A stretch of DNA of 64,000 bases from Massiliimalia massiliensis (GTDB lineage Bacteria > Bacillota > Clostridia > Oscillospirales > Ruminococcaceae): assembly GCF_900155615.1 (NCBI RefSeq), contig NZ_FUHT01000002.1, forward strand, positions 434,001 to 498,000, read 5' to 3'. This document shows, piece by piece, positions 35,998 to 44,806 of this stretch (position 1 is its first letter; every line of letters begins with the position of its first letter). A program made the translations under genes and the position numbers. The notes under the pieces are model-generated. The model made no database searches and was not told where the DNA came from. It saw nothing but the letters and a program-made list of their open reading frames with translations.

Positions 35998-36268
35998 GGC
36001 CAGCCGCCTCCTTGATTGCACTGCGCATCATCGCAGCGACTTCATCAACAGAGCAGCCTTCGCTGCCGCGCCTCCTGTCCTCCTCGACCGCGAGCAGTTC
36101 CTCACGGAGTTTTAACATCTTTTCCCGCCTGGAAAAAGTTTCTATGTCCATCACAACGAGATCGCCTTCCCCATTCTTGGTTAAAAAAACCGGTTCTCCA
36201 CTTTTTTTACATAAATCTGATATTTCATTATAATTCTGGCGTATTGCCGCCGATGGGCGAATCGTCAT
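35981..36268 (-). CDS. Phd/YefM-family antitoxin
   Basis: A 95-residue DNA-binding antitoxin. The N-terminal Phd/YefM fold is visible (IRPSAAIRQNYNEISDLCKKSGEPVFLTKNGEGDLVVMDIETF) and the helical C-terminal tail would neutralise the toxin. It precedes the truncated toxin gene in a two-gene operon and would repress its own promoter at 36303-36331. Confidence 0.85.
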   Translation of the reverse strand: MTIRPSAAIRQNYNEISDLCKKSGEPVFLTKNGEGDLVVMDIETFSRREKMLKLREELLAVEEDRRRGSEGCSVDEVAAMMRSAIKEAAGHGTAE

Positions 36269-36302
36269 AAAGCCGCCCCTTTTATAGTAATATTATACTC
36301 AT

Positions 36303-36331
36303 ATTATAACTAAATAATACTATGGTGTCAA
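36303..36331 (-). promoter_or_regulatory. Promoter of the Phd-type antitoxin gene
   Basis: Reading leftward, -35 TTGACA (36326-36331), 17-base spacer, -10 TATAAT (36303-36308), both perfect. An imperfect inverted repeat (ATAGTATTAT and ATAATATTACTAT) overlaps it and is a probable operator. Confidence 0.75.
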
Positions 36332-36498
36332 ATAGTAATCAAACCTTCATCTTTATATTTTGCAAATCAAAATCTCCACTTAGACAATATGGTTTGTTGA
36401 GGCTTTATCAGATCTAAGATTTTTCAGTTGTACGATTTTTTATACAACCGAAAAGGACTCCTTGCTTTTCCGGAGATCCTGATTGGGGCGTTCTAAAG

Positions 36499-37551
36499 CT
36501 AGATTGCTTTATCCTTGATATATCCTAATTCTATTAAAATATCTTTTGTTTCGCTGGAGGTTTCAGGGGAATACGCATAAATAACAGTATTGCCTTTATA
36601 GATCACAACACTGTAAATTCCATTTTCAGTCATCGCAAACATTTTACCGCCTGGAAGTTCTGCTATATTTTGGTCACGTTCTGCGGATGGAAGGCCAATA
36701 GAAATACGCTCTATAATTTGGTTAAATACCCCGGTAGCTGTCTCAGTACCATCATAATCATAAAACTCGAATTTAATATCATCCTTTGCGCCTGCGGCAA
36801 CATACATCAATTTATCTTCCTCAATAAACCAATACGACACCGGAATCTCTGCAGTTTCAAAATTTCTGTCGGTCAGGACAGTACGAACCCTTTCGCTGTC
36901 AGGTACGGCCATATGGGATATATTTCCTCCCGGCCGGTTCGTTGCCTGTTTGGGCGCTCCAGTGATGTCTGCGAGCGTTAAGTTAAATCCGATTAGAATC
37001 GTTAAAAAAACACCGCCTAACAGTGTGTAGGCAATGATATTTCTAACCTTCCGACCGCCTTTTTCCCTTTCTCGAGCGCGAGCCTGCTCCAGCATTTCCG
37101 TTGTTTCTTCATCAAGCGGATTGTTTTTGCGGTAAATCTTGCCTGCGATGAGAAGCACAAGATTTATGATAAGAAGAATGATATTTCCCCAAAACGCAAT
37201 TCTTGTCTTATCCGCATGTTGCGATATTGCCGTGTATTCAGCAAGAATCAGAGCTGCAAGTCCGGGAAGCATGCTGTATAAATAACATTGAAACAGCCTT
37301 TTAGTTTTTGGGGGATCAGAGCTTTTTTCGCTGAGATAAGCGAATATGATTCTATTTCTTCTGTTTCTCCTGCCGCTTCGTGCGTATCTGCTCCCCGCAG
37401 TAACGGAAGGCAGTCTGTGTGCTAAATCGTTTTGGATTCCCCGAAGAGTCACTCCCGAAAGATTCAGAACCTCTCTGAATATCCAAAAGGAACAGTATAA
37501 ATTGACAGGCATCATGATCACCGAAAAGATAATATTTAAGACCAATTTCAT
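36499..37551 (-). CDS. Membrane protein, unknown
   Basis: A 350-residue protein with about four membrane helices (residues 4-24, 95-112, 122-140, 175-197) and a C-terminal region of about 130 residues outside (GTETATGVFNQIIERISIG, YSVVIYKGNTVIYAYSPE). It is not part of a clear operon. Family not recognised. It is downstream of a gene-free region and upstream of a terminator. Confidence 0.7.
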   Translation of the reverse strand: MKLVLNIIFSVIMMPVNLYCSFWIFREVLNLSGVTLRGIQNDLAHRLPSVTAGSRYARSGRRNRRNRIIFAYLSEKSSDPPKTKRLFQCYLYSMLPGLAALILAEYTAISQHADKTRIAFWGNIILLIINLVLLIAGKIYRKNNPLDEETTEMLEQARAREREKGGRKVRNIIAYTLLGGVFLTILIGFNLTLADITGAPKQATNRPGGNISHMAVPDSERVRTVLTDRNFETAEIPVSYWFIEEDKLMYVAAGAKDDIKFEFYDYDGTETATGVFNQIIERISIGLPSAERDQNIAELPGGKMFAMTENGIYSVVIYKGNTVIYAYSPETSSETKDILIELGYIKDKAI

Positions 37552-37704
37552 AAAGCAAGACCTTCCTTTTCTGTGTTTTGATGAGCCTGTTCCAATAATT
37601 TGATTTTATCACAATTCACTTTGCTTTTCTACTGTCTTTCTGAAAGGATACGCAATGTTTCCCGCCCATCCTTCAAAGAGCATTGCAGGATTCTCCTGCC
37701 AAAC

Positions 37705-37736
37705 AAAACCCGTGCTGTTTTGACAGCACGGGTTTT
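37705..37736. terminator. Terminator after the third importer operon
   Basis: Arms 37705-37718 and 37723-37736 pair over 14 bases (AAAACCCGTGCTGT) around a TTTG loop. Poly-A on one side and poly-T on the other let it act on both strands. It lies 36 bases after the MalG-like gene's stop. Confidence 0.85.
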
Positions 37737-37771
37737 CTGAATCTGTTTGCAGCAGGGAAATTACACACATG

Positions 37772-38617
37772 CTAGTTCTTCATCCCTGTAACCGCAATTC
37801 CTTCTACAAAATATTTCTGCAGGAAAACATATAAAATTAAAATTGGAATCACCGATATGACCGAGCCCGCCATGAGCAGGTTCCAAGCAACAGAATACTG
37901 TCCTTTAAAGAGCTGCAGGCCAACAGTCAATGTTCGTACGGCGTCCGTATTTGACATAACAAGCGGCCATAAGAGATTATTCCACTGCCACATAAAGCAG
38001 AATACCGCCTGGGTTGCCAACGCCGCTTTGGAAAGCGGCAGGATGATCTGCCAATAAATCCGAAAATATCCGCAGCCATCAATAATCGCAGATTCATCCA
38101 ATGATTTGGGAATCCCTAGATAAAATTGCTTGATCATAAATGTCCCATAGGCACTGAAAATACCTGGTACAATCAATCCCGCAAAGGTATTGATCCAGCC
38201 GAATTCCTTCATAAGCAAATATAACGGGATCAAAGTTACTTGAATTGGTACCATCATGGTGGCAAGATAAATCAAAAAGATAATATCTCGGCCCTTAAAG
38301 GTCAATCTTGCGAAGGCAAACGCCGCCAGGGAACAGGTGACTAGCTGTCCCAAGGTGGTCAAAACTGTTACAATTGCTGAATTTCGGAAAAACAGGCTGA
38401 AATTTGCCATCGTCCATGCATCCGAATAATTCTTCCACACAAACGGCGACGGAATCCATTCCGGCGGGAAGATCAGTACCTGCCCCATTTCCTTAAAGGA
38501 AGTGGAAACCATCCAGACAAACGGGATTACCATAACCACTGCAACAATAACCATCAGCAGATATAGGATACTATTTCCCGCAAATCTCCTGGCTTTTTTA
38601 TTGAAACCTTTATTCAT
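37772..38617 (-). CDS. Carbohydrate ABC transporter permease (MalG-like)
   Basis: A permease of about 281 residues with six helices and EAA loop SLDESAIIDGCGYFRIYWQIILPLSKAA. The start MNKGFNKKARRF at 38617 has GAGGG seven bases upstream; the longer frame to 38662 would overlap the preceding gene. It is the last gene of the epimerase-hydrolase-importer operon, and no ATPase is encoded with it. Confidence 0.93.
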   Translation of the reverse strand: MNKGFNKKARRFAGNSILYLLMVIVAVVMVIPFVWMVSTSFKEMGQVLIFPPEWIPSPFVWKNYSDAWTMANFSLFFRNSAIVTVLTTLGQLVTCSLAAFAFARLTFKGRDIIFLIYLATMMVPIQVTLIPLYLLMKEFGWINTFAGLIVPGIFSAYGTFMIKQFYLGIPKSLDESAIIDGCGYFRIYWQIILPLSKAALATQAVFCFMWQWNNLLWPLVMSNTDAVRTLTVGLQLFKGQYSVAWNLLMAGSVISVIPILILYVFLQKYFVEGIAVTGMKN

Positions 38618-38640
38618 TACTGCACCCTCTCTTTTCCGAA

Positions 38641-39528
38641 TTAAACATCTGATTCGACCCATTTATTCTGGAATTTGAACTGGATGACGGTAAACACAAA
38701 GATTACCACAAACAAAACAATCGATAACGAGCAAGCATATCCCATCCGGAAGCGTGTAAAGCTCATATCATAAATATAGGTCACCAGGGTTCTGCTGGCA
38801 TCCAGCGGACCGCCGCCTGTCAGCGTGAATACAATCTCAAATACCTGGAACGAGTCGATAATAGACGTGATCAAAATAAAGAAGGTCGTCGGAGAAAGCA
38901 TCGGTACTGTAATATGCCGAAATTTCTGGAATGTATTGGCGCCGTCCATTTCGGCCGCTTCATATAAATATCTTGGAATTCCCTGAAGTCCAGCTAGATA
39001 AATGACCATCAGTTTCCCGGCATTCTTCCATATGTTCACCGCCACAACGCTGGGCATAACTGTATTTAAATCTGTCAGCCAGGATACCTTTGGCAGTCCA
39101 ACCATTGACATCAGGTAATTCAGCAGCCCGAATTCGCCGTTGTAAATCCATTGAAACACCATAGATGCGGCAACCGCAGAAGTGACAACCGGCAGAAAAT
39201 ACATAAACCGAAATGCAATCACAGTCTTAAACCCACGGTTTACCAACAGCGCCAGTCCTAACGAAATCACCAGCACTAGCGGAACATAAAGCAAGGTGAA
39301 ATAAAAGGTGTTCCAGAAGATGGTGTAGAATTTCGGGTCTTCAACAAACATCTCCTTGTAATTGGACAGGCCGATAAACTGGAAATCTCCAGAAATATTC
39401 CAGTCGGTCAGGCTGATTCCAACTGAAGCTAAAACCGGCAATAAAGAAAACAGCAAAAACCCCAGAAAGTTTGGCATGATAAAAAGATACCCCGCCACTG
39501 TTTCCCTTCTCGTTCTGGTCATTTTCAT
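38641..39528 (-). CDS. Carbohydrate ABC transporter permease (MalF-like)
   Basis: A 295-residue permease with six helices and EAA loop YLYEAAEMDGANTFQKFRHITVPMLSP. It begins with a start preceded by GGAGG and lies between the binding-protein gene and the MalG-like gene (23-base gap). Confidence 0.93.
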   Translation of the reverse strand: MKMTRTRRETVAGYLFIMPNFLGFLLFSLLPVLASVGISLTDWNISGDFQFIGLSNYKEMFVEDPKFYTIFWNTFYFTLLYVPLVLVISLGLALLVNRGFKTVIAFRFMYFLPVVTSAVAASMVFQWIYNGEFGLLNYLMSMVGLPKVSWLTDLNTVMPSVVAVNIWKNAGKLMVIYLAGLQGIPRYLYEAAEMDGANTFQKFRHITVPMLSPTTFFILITSIIDSFQVFEIVFTLTGGGPLDASRTLVTYIYDMSFTRFRMGYACSLSIVLFVVIFVFTVIQFKFQNKWVESDV

Positions 39529-39610
39529 TTCTTGAACCTCCCATGCAAATCAGAAGACACTGTGGCTGGCTGTATGCCAGCCACAGCGCCCATATCCTTT
39601 GCAGATTAAT

Positions 39611-40966
39611 TTAGCCCTGAACCTCTCCAGCCTGAACTTCTTTTAAGACATCGTTGCATTTTGCAACTTCTTCCTCTAATACTGTTTTTACATCTTCATT
39701 ATAAATGAGAATCCGATCCATTGCGGTATTAATAAAGGAATCGGTATTTCCGCCGATTTCAGCCCATCTTGCTACTGCGTTCGGCCCTTTTGCTTCCAGG
39801 AGCGCTTCTTTGACAATAGACATATCCGCTTTTTCAGAAGCATTCATAAACGCGTCGGAATCCATGATGCTTTCCAGTGTCGGCTGCGCAAGTCCCTCTT
39901 CAGCGATAATCTGCTGGCCCTCTTCGGAGGTGCAGAATTTAATCCATTCCCATGCCGCGTCTTTATTTTTGGTGCCGTAGCCGATACCCATGCCGTTCGG
40001 GAACGCTGCAGGAACCCTGCCTTCCGGTCCGCTTGGAATCGGAGCAACGCCCCATTCAAACGGAAGTGTCGCATAGGTCGGAATCATCCATGAACCAAAC
40101 AGCTGCATGGCAACCTTGCCGGTATCAAAGCTAATGTTGCTGACCTGAGAACCGCCTGTGGTATCCGGAACCGGAGCAGAACCGTCCTTGTGAACCATTT
40201 CCTGCATAACGGTAAAGGCATCGATTGCTTCCTGAGAATCGAGGTCACAGGTTGTACGGTCTGCGCTGATGACATCTAATCCAGAGGAGAAGAACCAGGA
40301 CTGTTCATATACGATCATACGGGTAAAGAACGTTCCGAACTGAGTGGTGTCGTTTCCTTCTTTTACAGTCAGCTTCTTGGCTGCCTCCCGGAAGTCATCC
40401 CAATCCCATGTGCCGTCCGGATACGCAAGGCCGGCGGCGTCAAACATATCCTTGTTGTAGAACATCAGGGTAGTATAGTTCATGGTCGGCAGAGCAAATA
40501 CTTCGTTTTCAGACATGGTGAACGGCGCTTTTACCGGGTCGGCAACTTTATTGTAAACATTGTTCAAAAAGTCCGAATCACCCTGGATCAGGTCATAAAT
40601 GTTTTCATAGAATTTGTTGGCATACAGCCCTGCGCCAGCCAGCTCATTTACCAGTGCTGCATCCGGCGGTGTGCCGGCAGCCATCAAGGTGTTAAATTTT
40701 ACCCCGAAGTTATCACCCGCATTATCGATATTTACGGTGATATCCGGATTCTTTTCATGGAATGTGTCTGCGAGCCGCTGCATGGAGTCAGTACGTGTAG
40801 GTTCACCCCACATCAAATAAGTAATGGTCGTGCTCCCGTCTTCCCCTGTTCCCGCGGCACCGCTTGCAGGCTCGGAGGTATCCCCATTCCCGCCGCAGCT
40901 AGCCAGAAGCCCTGCCATCAGCAAAGCTGATAGTGCAACAGAGGTTATTTTCTTCATTTTTTTCAT
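39611..40966 (-). CDS. Sugar-binding lipoprotein
   Basis: A 451-residue extracellular binding protein with lipobox LLASC. COG1653 motifs are present (TITYLMWGEPTRTDSMQRL, MFYNKDMFDAAGLAYPDGTWDWDDFREAAKKLT). The ligand cannot be read; the neighbouring hydrolase-like and AGE epimerase genes suggest an oligosaccharide or amino-sugar disaccharide. It is followed by an 82-base gap and the two permeases. Confidence 0.93.
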   Translation of the reverse strand: MKKMKKITSVALSALLMAGLLASCGGNGDTSEPASGAAGTGEDGSTTITYLMWGEPTRTDSMQRLADTFHEKNPDITVNIDNAGDNFGVKFNTLMAAGTPPDAALVNELAGAGLYANKFYENIYDLIQGDSDFLNNVYNKVADPVKAPFTMSENEVFALPTMNYTTLMFYNKDMFDAAGLAYPDGTWDWDDFREAAKKLTVKEGNDTTQFGTFFTRMIVYEQSWFFSSGLDVISADRTTCDLDSQEAIDAFTVMQEMVHKDGSAPVPDTTGGSQVSNISFDTGKVAMQLFGSWMIPTYATLPFEWGVAPIPSGPEGRVPAAFPNGMGIGYGTKNKDAAWEWIKFCTSEEGQQIIAEEGLAQPTLESIMDSDAFMNASEKADMSIVKEALLEAKGPNAVARWAEIGGNTDSFINTAMDRILIYNEDVKTVLEEEVAKCNDVLKEVQAGEVQG

Positions 40967-41027
40967 TTGTTTCCTTCCTTTCTATCCGTTTATCTAATTT
41001 ACATTATAAAAAATGTACCTATGCTGA

Positions 41028-43058
41028 TTATTTTTTTACCTCGATCACGGTATCGATATCCAGGTCGCAGACGATCAGGCGATTTCCTTCCACTTTGACA
41101 GTGCTTCTTCCTTCCGGGAAGCTATGTACCTGAGCCGACTGGATCGGATCGCTGAATTCCACCACAAAACTGGAAACCGGTTCGATTTCTCTTGTAATGC
41201 TGTTTAGGTTGTAATTGAGCAGATGCAGGTTATACCCATATGGCGCATGGTGAAGCGCAAGCCCTACCTTCGCATTTTCTTCCGCAGTAATAACCGGTTT
41301 TTCCGTTCTGCACCAGTCCTCCAATTCAAAGAACTTGGTATAGTGGAACGCGAGATCAAACAGGTCGCGGTCAATCCTGCCGACGGCTGCCGCATCTCCG
41401 TGCTTTGCAAAGTCACGGATCACTCCCTTTTCTTCCTCTGTCAACCGATATACGTCCGGCAACAGCAGCTTTTGATAGCCTTCTAGACGCTCAGCCGTCA
41501 AAGGTTCATCCTCGCTTACATAAATCACATTGTAGAGGATATGGTGGCTGCAAAGCTCCTGTGTAATATCAAAGAAGTTACGGAATCCGCCTTCTTTATG
41601 CGGATCAGCGTAGTTCCCGCTAAACATTTCCACTTCCAACGCACTGCGATGGTCATAGATGACCGCCACCTCTGCTACCGGATCCATCCGGAACAGATCC
41701 TCATGCTCTGTCAGCCATTTCCCCATCTTCCGCTCTGTTTCCAGGTTGGGATAAAAGGAATCTTTTTTGAGGTTAATAAGCCAGCCGCCATAGGATATGG
41801 AAATATTAAAGCCATGTGCGAGCGGTTCAAGCATGAAAAGCATGTATGCATCGTTTTTGTTGTGGTCGATATCATCCAATATGCCCAGGATATGGTCGTT
41901 CGGGTCTTGGATAAAGGAACCGTCCTTGCCCTGCATGAAGCTGTATCCGAATTTATAGAACGCATCCTGCCGCAGCTTCAGGCCGCTTTTTTCTCCACAG
42001 ATGGTGTCGCAATATTTTCTCAGCCCTTCGCTTCTGGGCAGGCAGTTGAACAGGTTCGCCGATACAGGCAGTTCTTTTCCTCTTGTTTCTTTTGAATACG
42101 TCTTTACATATTCACAGATTTGACGGAAGTCATCCTCAAGCCGATCCAGATTGAACTGAGTAAACTCCCGAATCAGCGGAATATCCATCCTCGCTGCCAA
42201 CTGAGTGACCTTGAGATCCTCGTCGTGGTATCCTAAGCCAAGCAGATATTCCCGGTAATTGAACTGATCCAGGTCAAGTCCTTCTGTCTGTGCGGATGGA
42301 TGTTCCTTTAAATACTGACGGAACTGTTTCATACAATCCTTGCAGAAGCATCCGCCGTTGGAGAGCGCGTGAATCTGAACGTCATATTCATCCAGCAATA
42401 TCCCGCCTGCCCCTGCATCGATCATAATCTGCAAGCATTTCTTCATGTAAGTCATATAAGCCGGGTTGTTTGCGCAGGGGGTATAGCACTTGTGGTCGTG
42501 ATGGGGTACCATCAGCCAGCTAGACAGAATCCGGTTTCCTTCCAGCGTCTGCGCAGCGAATTCCTCCAAATAATCGCCGACTTTTTCCCCTTCTGAATTA
42601 TATAAGCCATCCGGGAAAAAGGTTTCGATTGGCTCAAACAGCTTCGGATACCGGTTTGTTGACAGCTCCGACATTCCAATCATTACCTTTTTGCCCTCGC
42701 CGACCAGCTTGTTCATGGAGAGCAGCTCGTCCTCTTCTTCGGAAATTTCAGCCGGAAATTCCCATAGCTGCGCTTTCCACAGGACAGCATAAGCAGTAAT
42801 GCCTCTCTTCTCACATTCCCTGCAAAACTCCTGGTCATTCAGGTATCCATAAAATTTAAAGCGCGGCTGTATCTTTTCATATGCTTCCTTTTGCAGGTAA
42901 GGCAGCCCGATTGCTCCGCTCCCCAAACAGGACCATAACAGCATATTTCCTTTCATGCTGGCCGCATCCTCTACCTGCTGCAGCCGTTTGCTCGGCATGC
43001 TGGGATGGTAGTTCCAATCCTCTTTAAACCAGCACATGTAGTGCATTCCTCTAGTCAT
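41028..43058 (-). CDS. Glycoside-hydrolase-like protein (GH-like TIM barrel), uncharacterised
   Basis: A 676-residue cytoplasmic protein. The N-terminal part is a TIM-barrel-like region (MHYMCWFKEDWNYHPS, AGGILLDEYDVQIHALSNGGCFCKDCMKQF). The section about 460-600 resembles the trimerisation/GATase-like domain of GH42 enzymes, and a small beta domain ends the protein. Two cysteines (CFCKDC) may bind metal. The acidic LLDEYD is a candidate catalytic segment. It overlaps the epimerase stop by 8 bases. Substrate and family are not established; it resembles genes seen in Clostridia sugar loci. Confidence 0.6.
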   Translation of the reverse strand: MTRGMHYMCWFKEDWNYHPSMPSKRLQQVEDAASMKGNMLLWSCLGSGAIGLPYLQKEAYEKIQPRFKFYGYLNDQEFCRECEKRGITAYAVLWKAQLWEFPAEISEEEDELLSMNKLVGEGKKVMIGMSELSTNRYPKLFEPIETFFPDGLYNSEGEKVGDYLEEFAAQTLEGNRILSSWLMVPHHDHKCYTPCANNPAYMTYMKKCLQIMIDAGAGGILLDEYDVQIHALSNGGCFCKDCMKQFRQYLKEHPSAQTEGLDLDQFNYREYLLGLGYHDEDLKVTQLAARMDIPLIREFTQFNLDRLEDDFRQICEYVKTYSKETRGKELPVSANLFNCLPRSEGLRKYCDTICGEKSGLKLRQDAFYKFGYSFMQGKDGSFIQDPNDHILGILDDIDHNKNDAYMLFMLEPLAHGFNISISYGGWLINLKKDSFYPNLETERKMGKWLTEHEDLFRMDPVAEVAVIYDHRSALEVEMFSGNYADPHKEGGFRNFFDITQELCSHHILYNVIYVSEDEPLTAERLEGYQKLLLPDVYRLTEEEKGVIRDFAKHGDAAAVGRIDRDLFDLAFHYTKFFELEDWCRTEKPVITAEENAKVGLALHHAPYGYNLHLLNYNLNSITREIEPVSSFVVEFSDPIQSAQVHSFPEGRSTVKVEGNRLIVCDLDIDTVIEVKK

Positions 43059-44346
43059 CTACTTCATCCTCTCTTGTATTCAGCAACGTTAACCGTTCCA
43101 GGCATTCACTCAGCGCACGTCCCGTGTGATAAATACCTTTCCAGGCGTTACCCATATTTCCTACAATACTTTCTCCCTGCCGGTCTAAAAGCTGCCGGCT
43201 TTCTCCCACCTCCATATTCATAAAATTATCTCTGACAAACACCCATGTCCTTTCGAAGGCTTCCGCATAGGCTTCATCCTGATATTTTACATATCCATTT
43301 AAATATCCTACCAAGGATTCAAAATTCTGCCACCATTCCTTATCCTTCACCAGAACCTCTTTATCCGCAATTCCATCCCGGTAAATCCCTCCGTATTCAA
43401 AATCGTATCCATACTGCAGCGAATGGTCGAGAAGCTTTCTTAAAACCGGCCGATATTCCGGAGTCTCCTGCCGCAAAACTTCAAACGCGCGGTCTAAAAG
43501 CCAGCTCAGCTCTACATTATGTCCATAGGAGGTCGTATCCACCGGTACGGAAATTTCTTCGTTTGTTTCCCGCTCCGCGTTCCATGTCCGATAGATGTTG
43601 ATGGCGGGAATTTTGTGGAATGATACATCAAACTGGTTATAGCCGTATCCAATATCCTGGTTTACCATATGGCGCATAATCAGCTCAATGCTTTCAATCA
43701 GCTTGCGCCGATGAATTTCCTTTCCGCTCGCCTGGTAAAGAGTTGTCAGCGCTTCCATTAAGTGCATGTGGATGTCCAGTGACTTCCGGTCGCCCGCATA
43801 AAACCCGTCCTTCGATCTTTCCCAGTTTTCTTCGATATTTTCGTAATATCCGCCGTTCAGGGTATCCGCCGCATAAATTTGCAGCAGGTCAAAGGTTTTC
43901 TCGGCATATTCCAACGCCGTTTTATCTCCGAAACGGAGATAATATTCACTCAGTGCATAGATCGCAAAGGTCTCTCCATAAGTCAGTTTTGCCTTGTCTA
44001 TAGGATCGCCCTGCCGGCTGACCTTCCAGTAAAACCCGCCAAACCGGGAATCCCAAAAATGGTTTAAAAGAAATTGCAGCCCCTGTCTTGCATGCTGATA
44101 CAGGCTATCCTTTTCTGCACCCTGTTTCCACCGGGACAAATGTGAAAATCCCCAAAGCATTCTAGTCTGTGTAACTAGGTATTTGTCCGTTCCGCCATAC
44201 GGCTTTCCGTTTTCATCAAAGTTCAGGAGATATCCGCCATACTCCTGGTCAATCCCTCGAGAGGCCCAAAACGGAATAATTTTCTCAAACAACGTTTTTT
44301 CCATTTCCCGCTTTTCTCTGCAAAAACTCTTTCCCCGACTCAACAT
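43051..44346 (-). CDS. AGE-family sugar 2-epimerase
   Basis: A 431-residue protein of the N-acylglucosamine/cellobiose 2-epimerase fold (alpha-6/alpha-6 barrel). Signature segments are visible: QTRMLWGFSHLSRW, GGFYW, LNGGYYENIEENWE, HNVELSWLLDRAFEV, GGIYRDG, WWQNFESLVGYLNGYVKYQD. It epimerises a reducing-end sugar at C2. The start at 44346 with GGAAGG is preferred to MEKTLFEKII at 44304. Together with the hydrolase-like and import genes it handles an imported oligosaccharide. Confidence 0.88.
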   Translation of the reverse strand: MLSRGKSFCREKREMEKTLFEKIIPFWASRGIDQEYGGYLLNFDENGKPYGGTDKYLVTQTRMLWGFSHLSRWKQGAEKDSLYQHARQGLQFLLNHFWDSRFGGFYWKVSRQGDPIDKAKLTYGETFAIYALSEYYLRFGDKTALEYAEKTFDLLQIYAADTLNGGYYENIEENWERSKDGFYAGDRKSLDIHMHLMEALTTLYQASGKEIHRRKLIESIELIMRHMVNQDIGYGYNQFDVSFHKIPAINIYRTWNAERETNEEISVPVDTTSYGHNVELSWLLDRAFEVLRQETPEYRPVLRKLLDHSLQYGYDFEYGGIYRDGIADKEVLVKDKEWWQNFESLVGYLNGYVKYQDEAYAEAFERTWVFVRDNFMNMEVGESRQLLDRQGESIVGNMGNAWKGIYHTGRALSECLERLTLLNTREDEVDD

Positions 44347-44483
44347 TATCCTTCCCCTTTTCGTTCCACCGTATTTGGCATATTGTTTGCTGGAGTTACA
44401 TGACTGAGGTTCCCGATGCGCTCGAACCGTTGTATCATTTAGAATGATTAAGTGTATTTTTTCGTTCGATCAATAAACAGAAA

Positions 44484-44508
44484 AAAAGCACCTTAAAAAG
44501 GTGCTTTC
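44484..44508 (-). terminator. Terminator-like hairpin in the leader of the epimerase operon
   Basis: Arms 44485-44494 and 44498-44507 pair over 10 bases around a 3-base loop; on the minus strand the stem is followed by seven T residues. It lies between the LacI operator and the epimerase start, so it could act as an attenuator of that operon if transcription begins near the operator. A weak second promoter after it is possible. Confidence 0.55.
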
Positions 44509-44630
44509 CAAGCAAATAACTATGATTTTTAACAGATTGAAAACGTACACTTTTTCAGAGCTTTTCGCATTCATCATTCTAGATATGATAAATGGCGTGA
44601 CGGCCAATCATTGTTTACAAATTCATTATA

Positions 44631-44646
44631 ATTGAAACGTTTCAAT
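44631..44646. promoter_or_regulatory. LacI-type operator in the divergent region
   Basis: ATTGAAACGTTTCAAT is a perfect 16-base palindrome with a central ACGT. A related half site (TTTGAAACG) lies at 44772-44780 over the predicted transcription start of the LacI gene. Confidence 0.8.
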
Positions 44647-44739
44647 ATGTCAATATAACAAAATAGACCAATATTTCGAGTTATAATATACATATTATAC
44701 ATAAAACATATGAAAATATTTGAAATTTATCATATTCTG

Positions 44740-44768
44740 TTGAGTTATTTCACTATTTGAGATATACT
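44740..44768 (+). promoter_or_regulatory. Promoter of the second LacI-family gene
   Basis: -35 TTGAGT (44740-44745), 17-base spacer, -10 TATACT (44763-44768). The start lies near 44775 next to an operator-like TTTGAAACG, which suggests autoregulation. Confidence 0.7.
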
Positions 44769-44806
44769 ATATTTGAAACGATTTTATTATAATCAGGAGG
44801 GATTTT

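Larger units (their letters stand above)
44347..44806. other. Divergent control region of the third sugar locus
   Basis: 460 bases between the epimerase and LacI genes. They hold the minus-strand hairpin (44484-44508), the LacI operator (44631-44646) and the LacI promoter (44740-44768). Confidence 0.7.
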
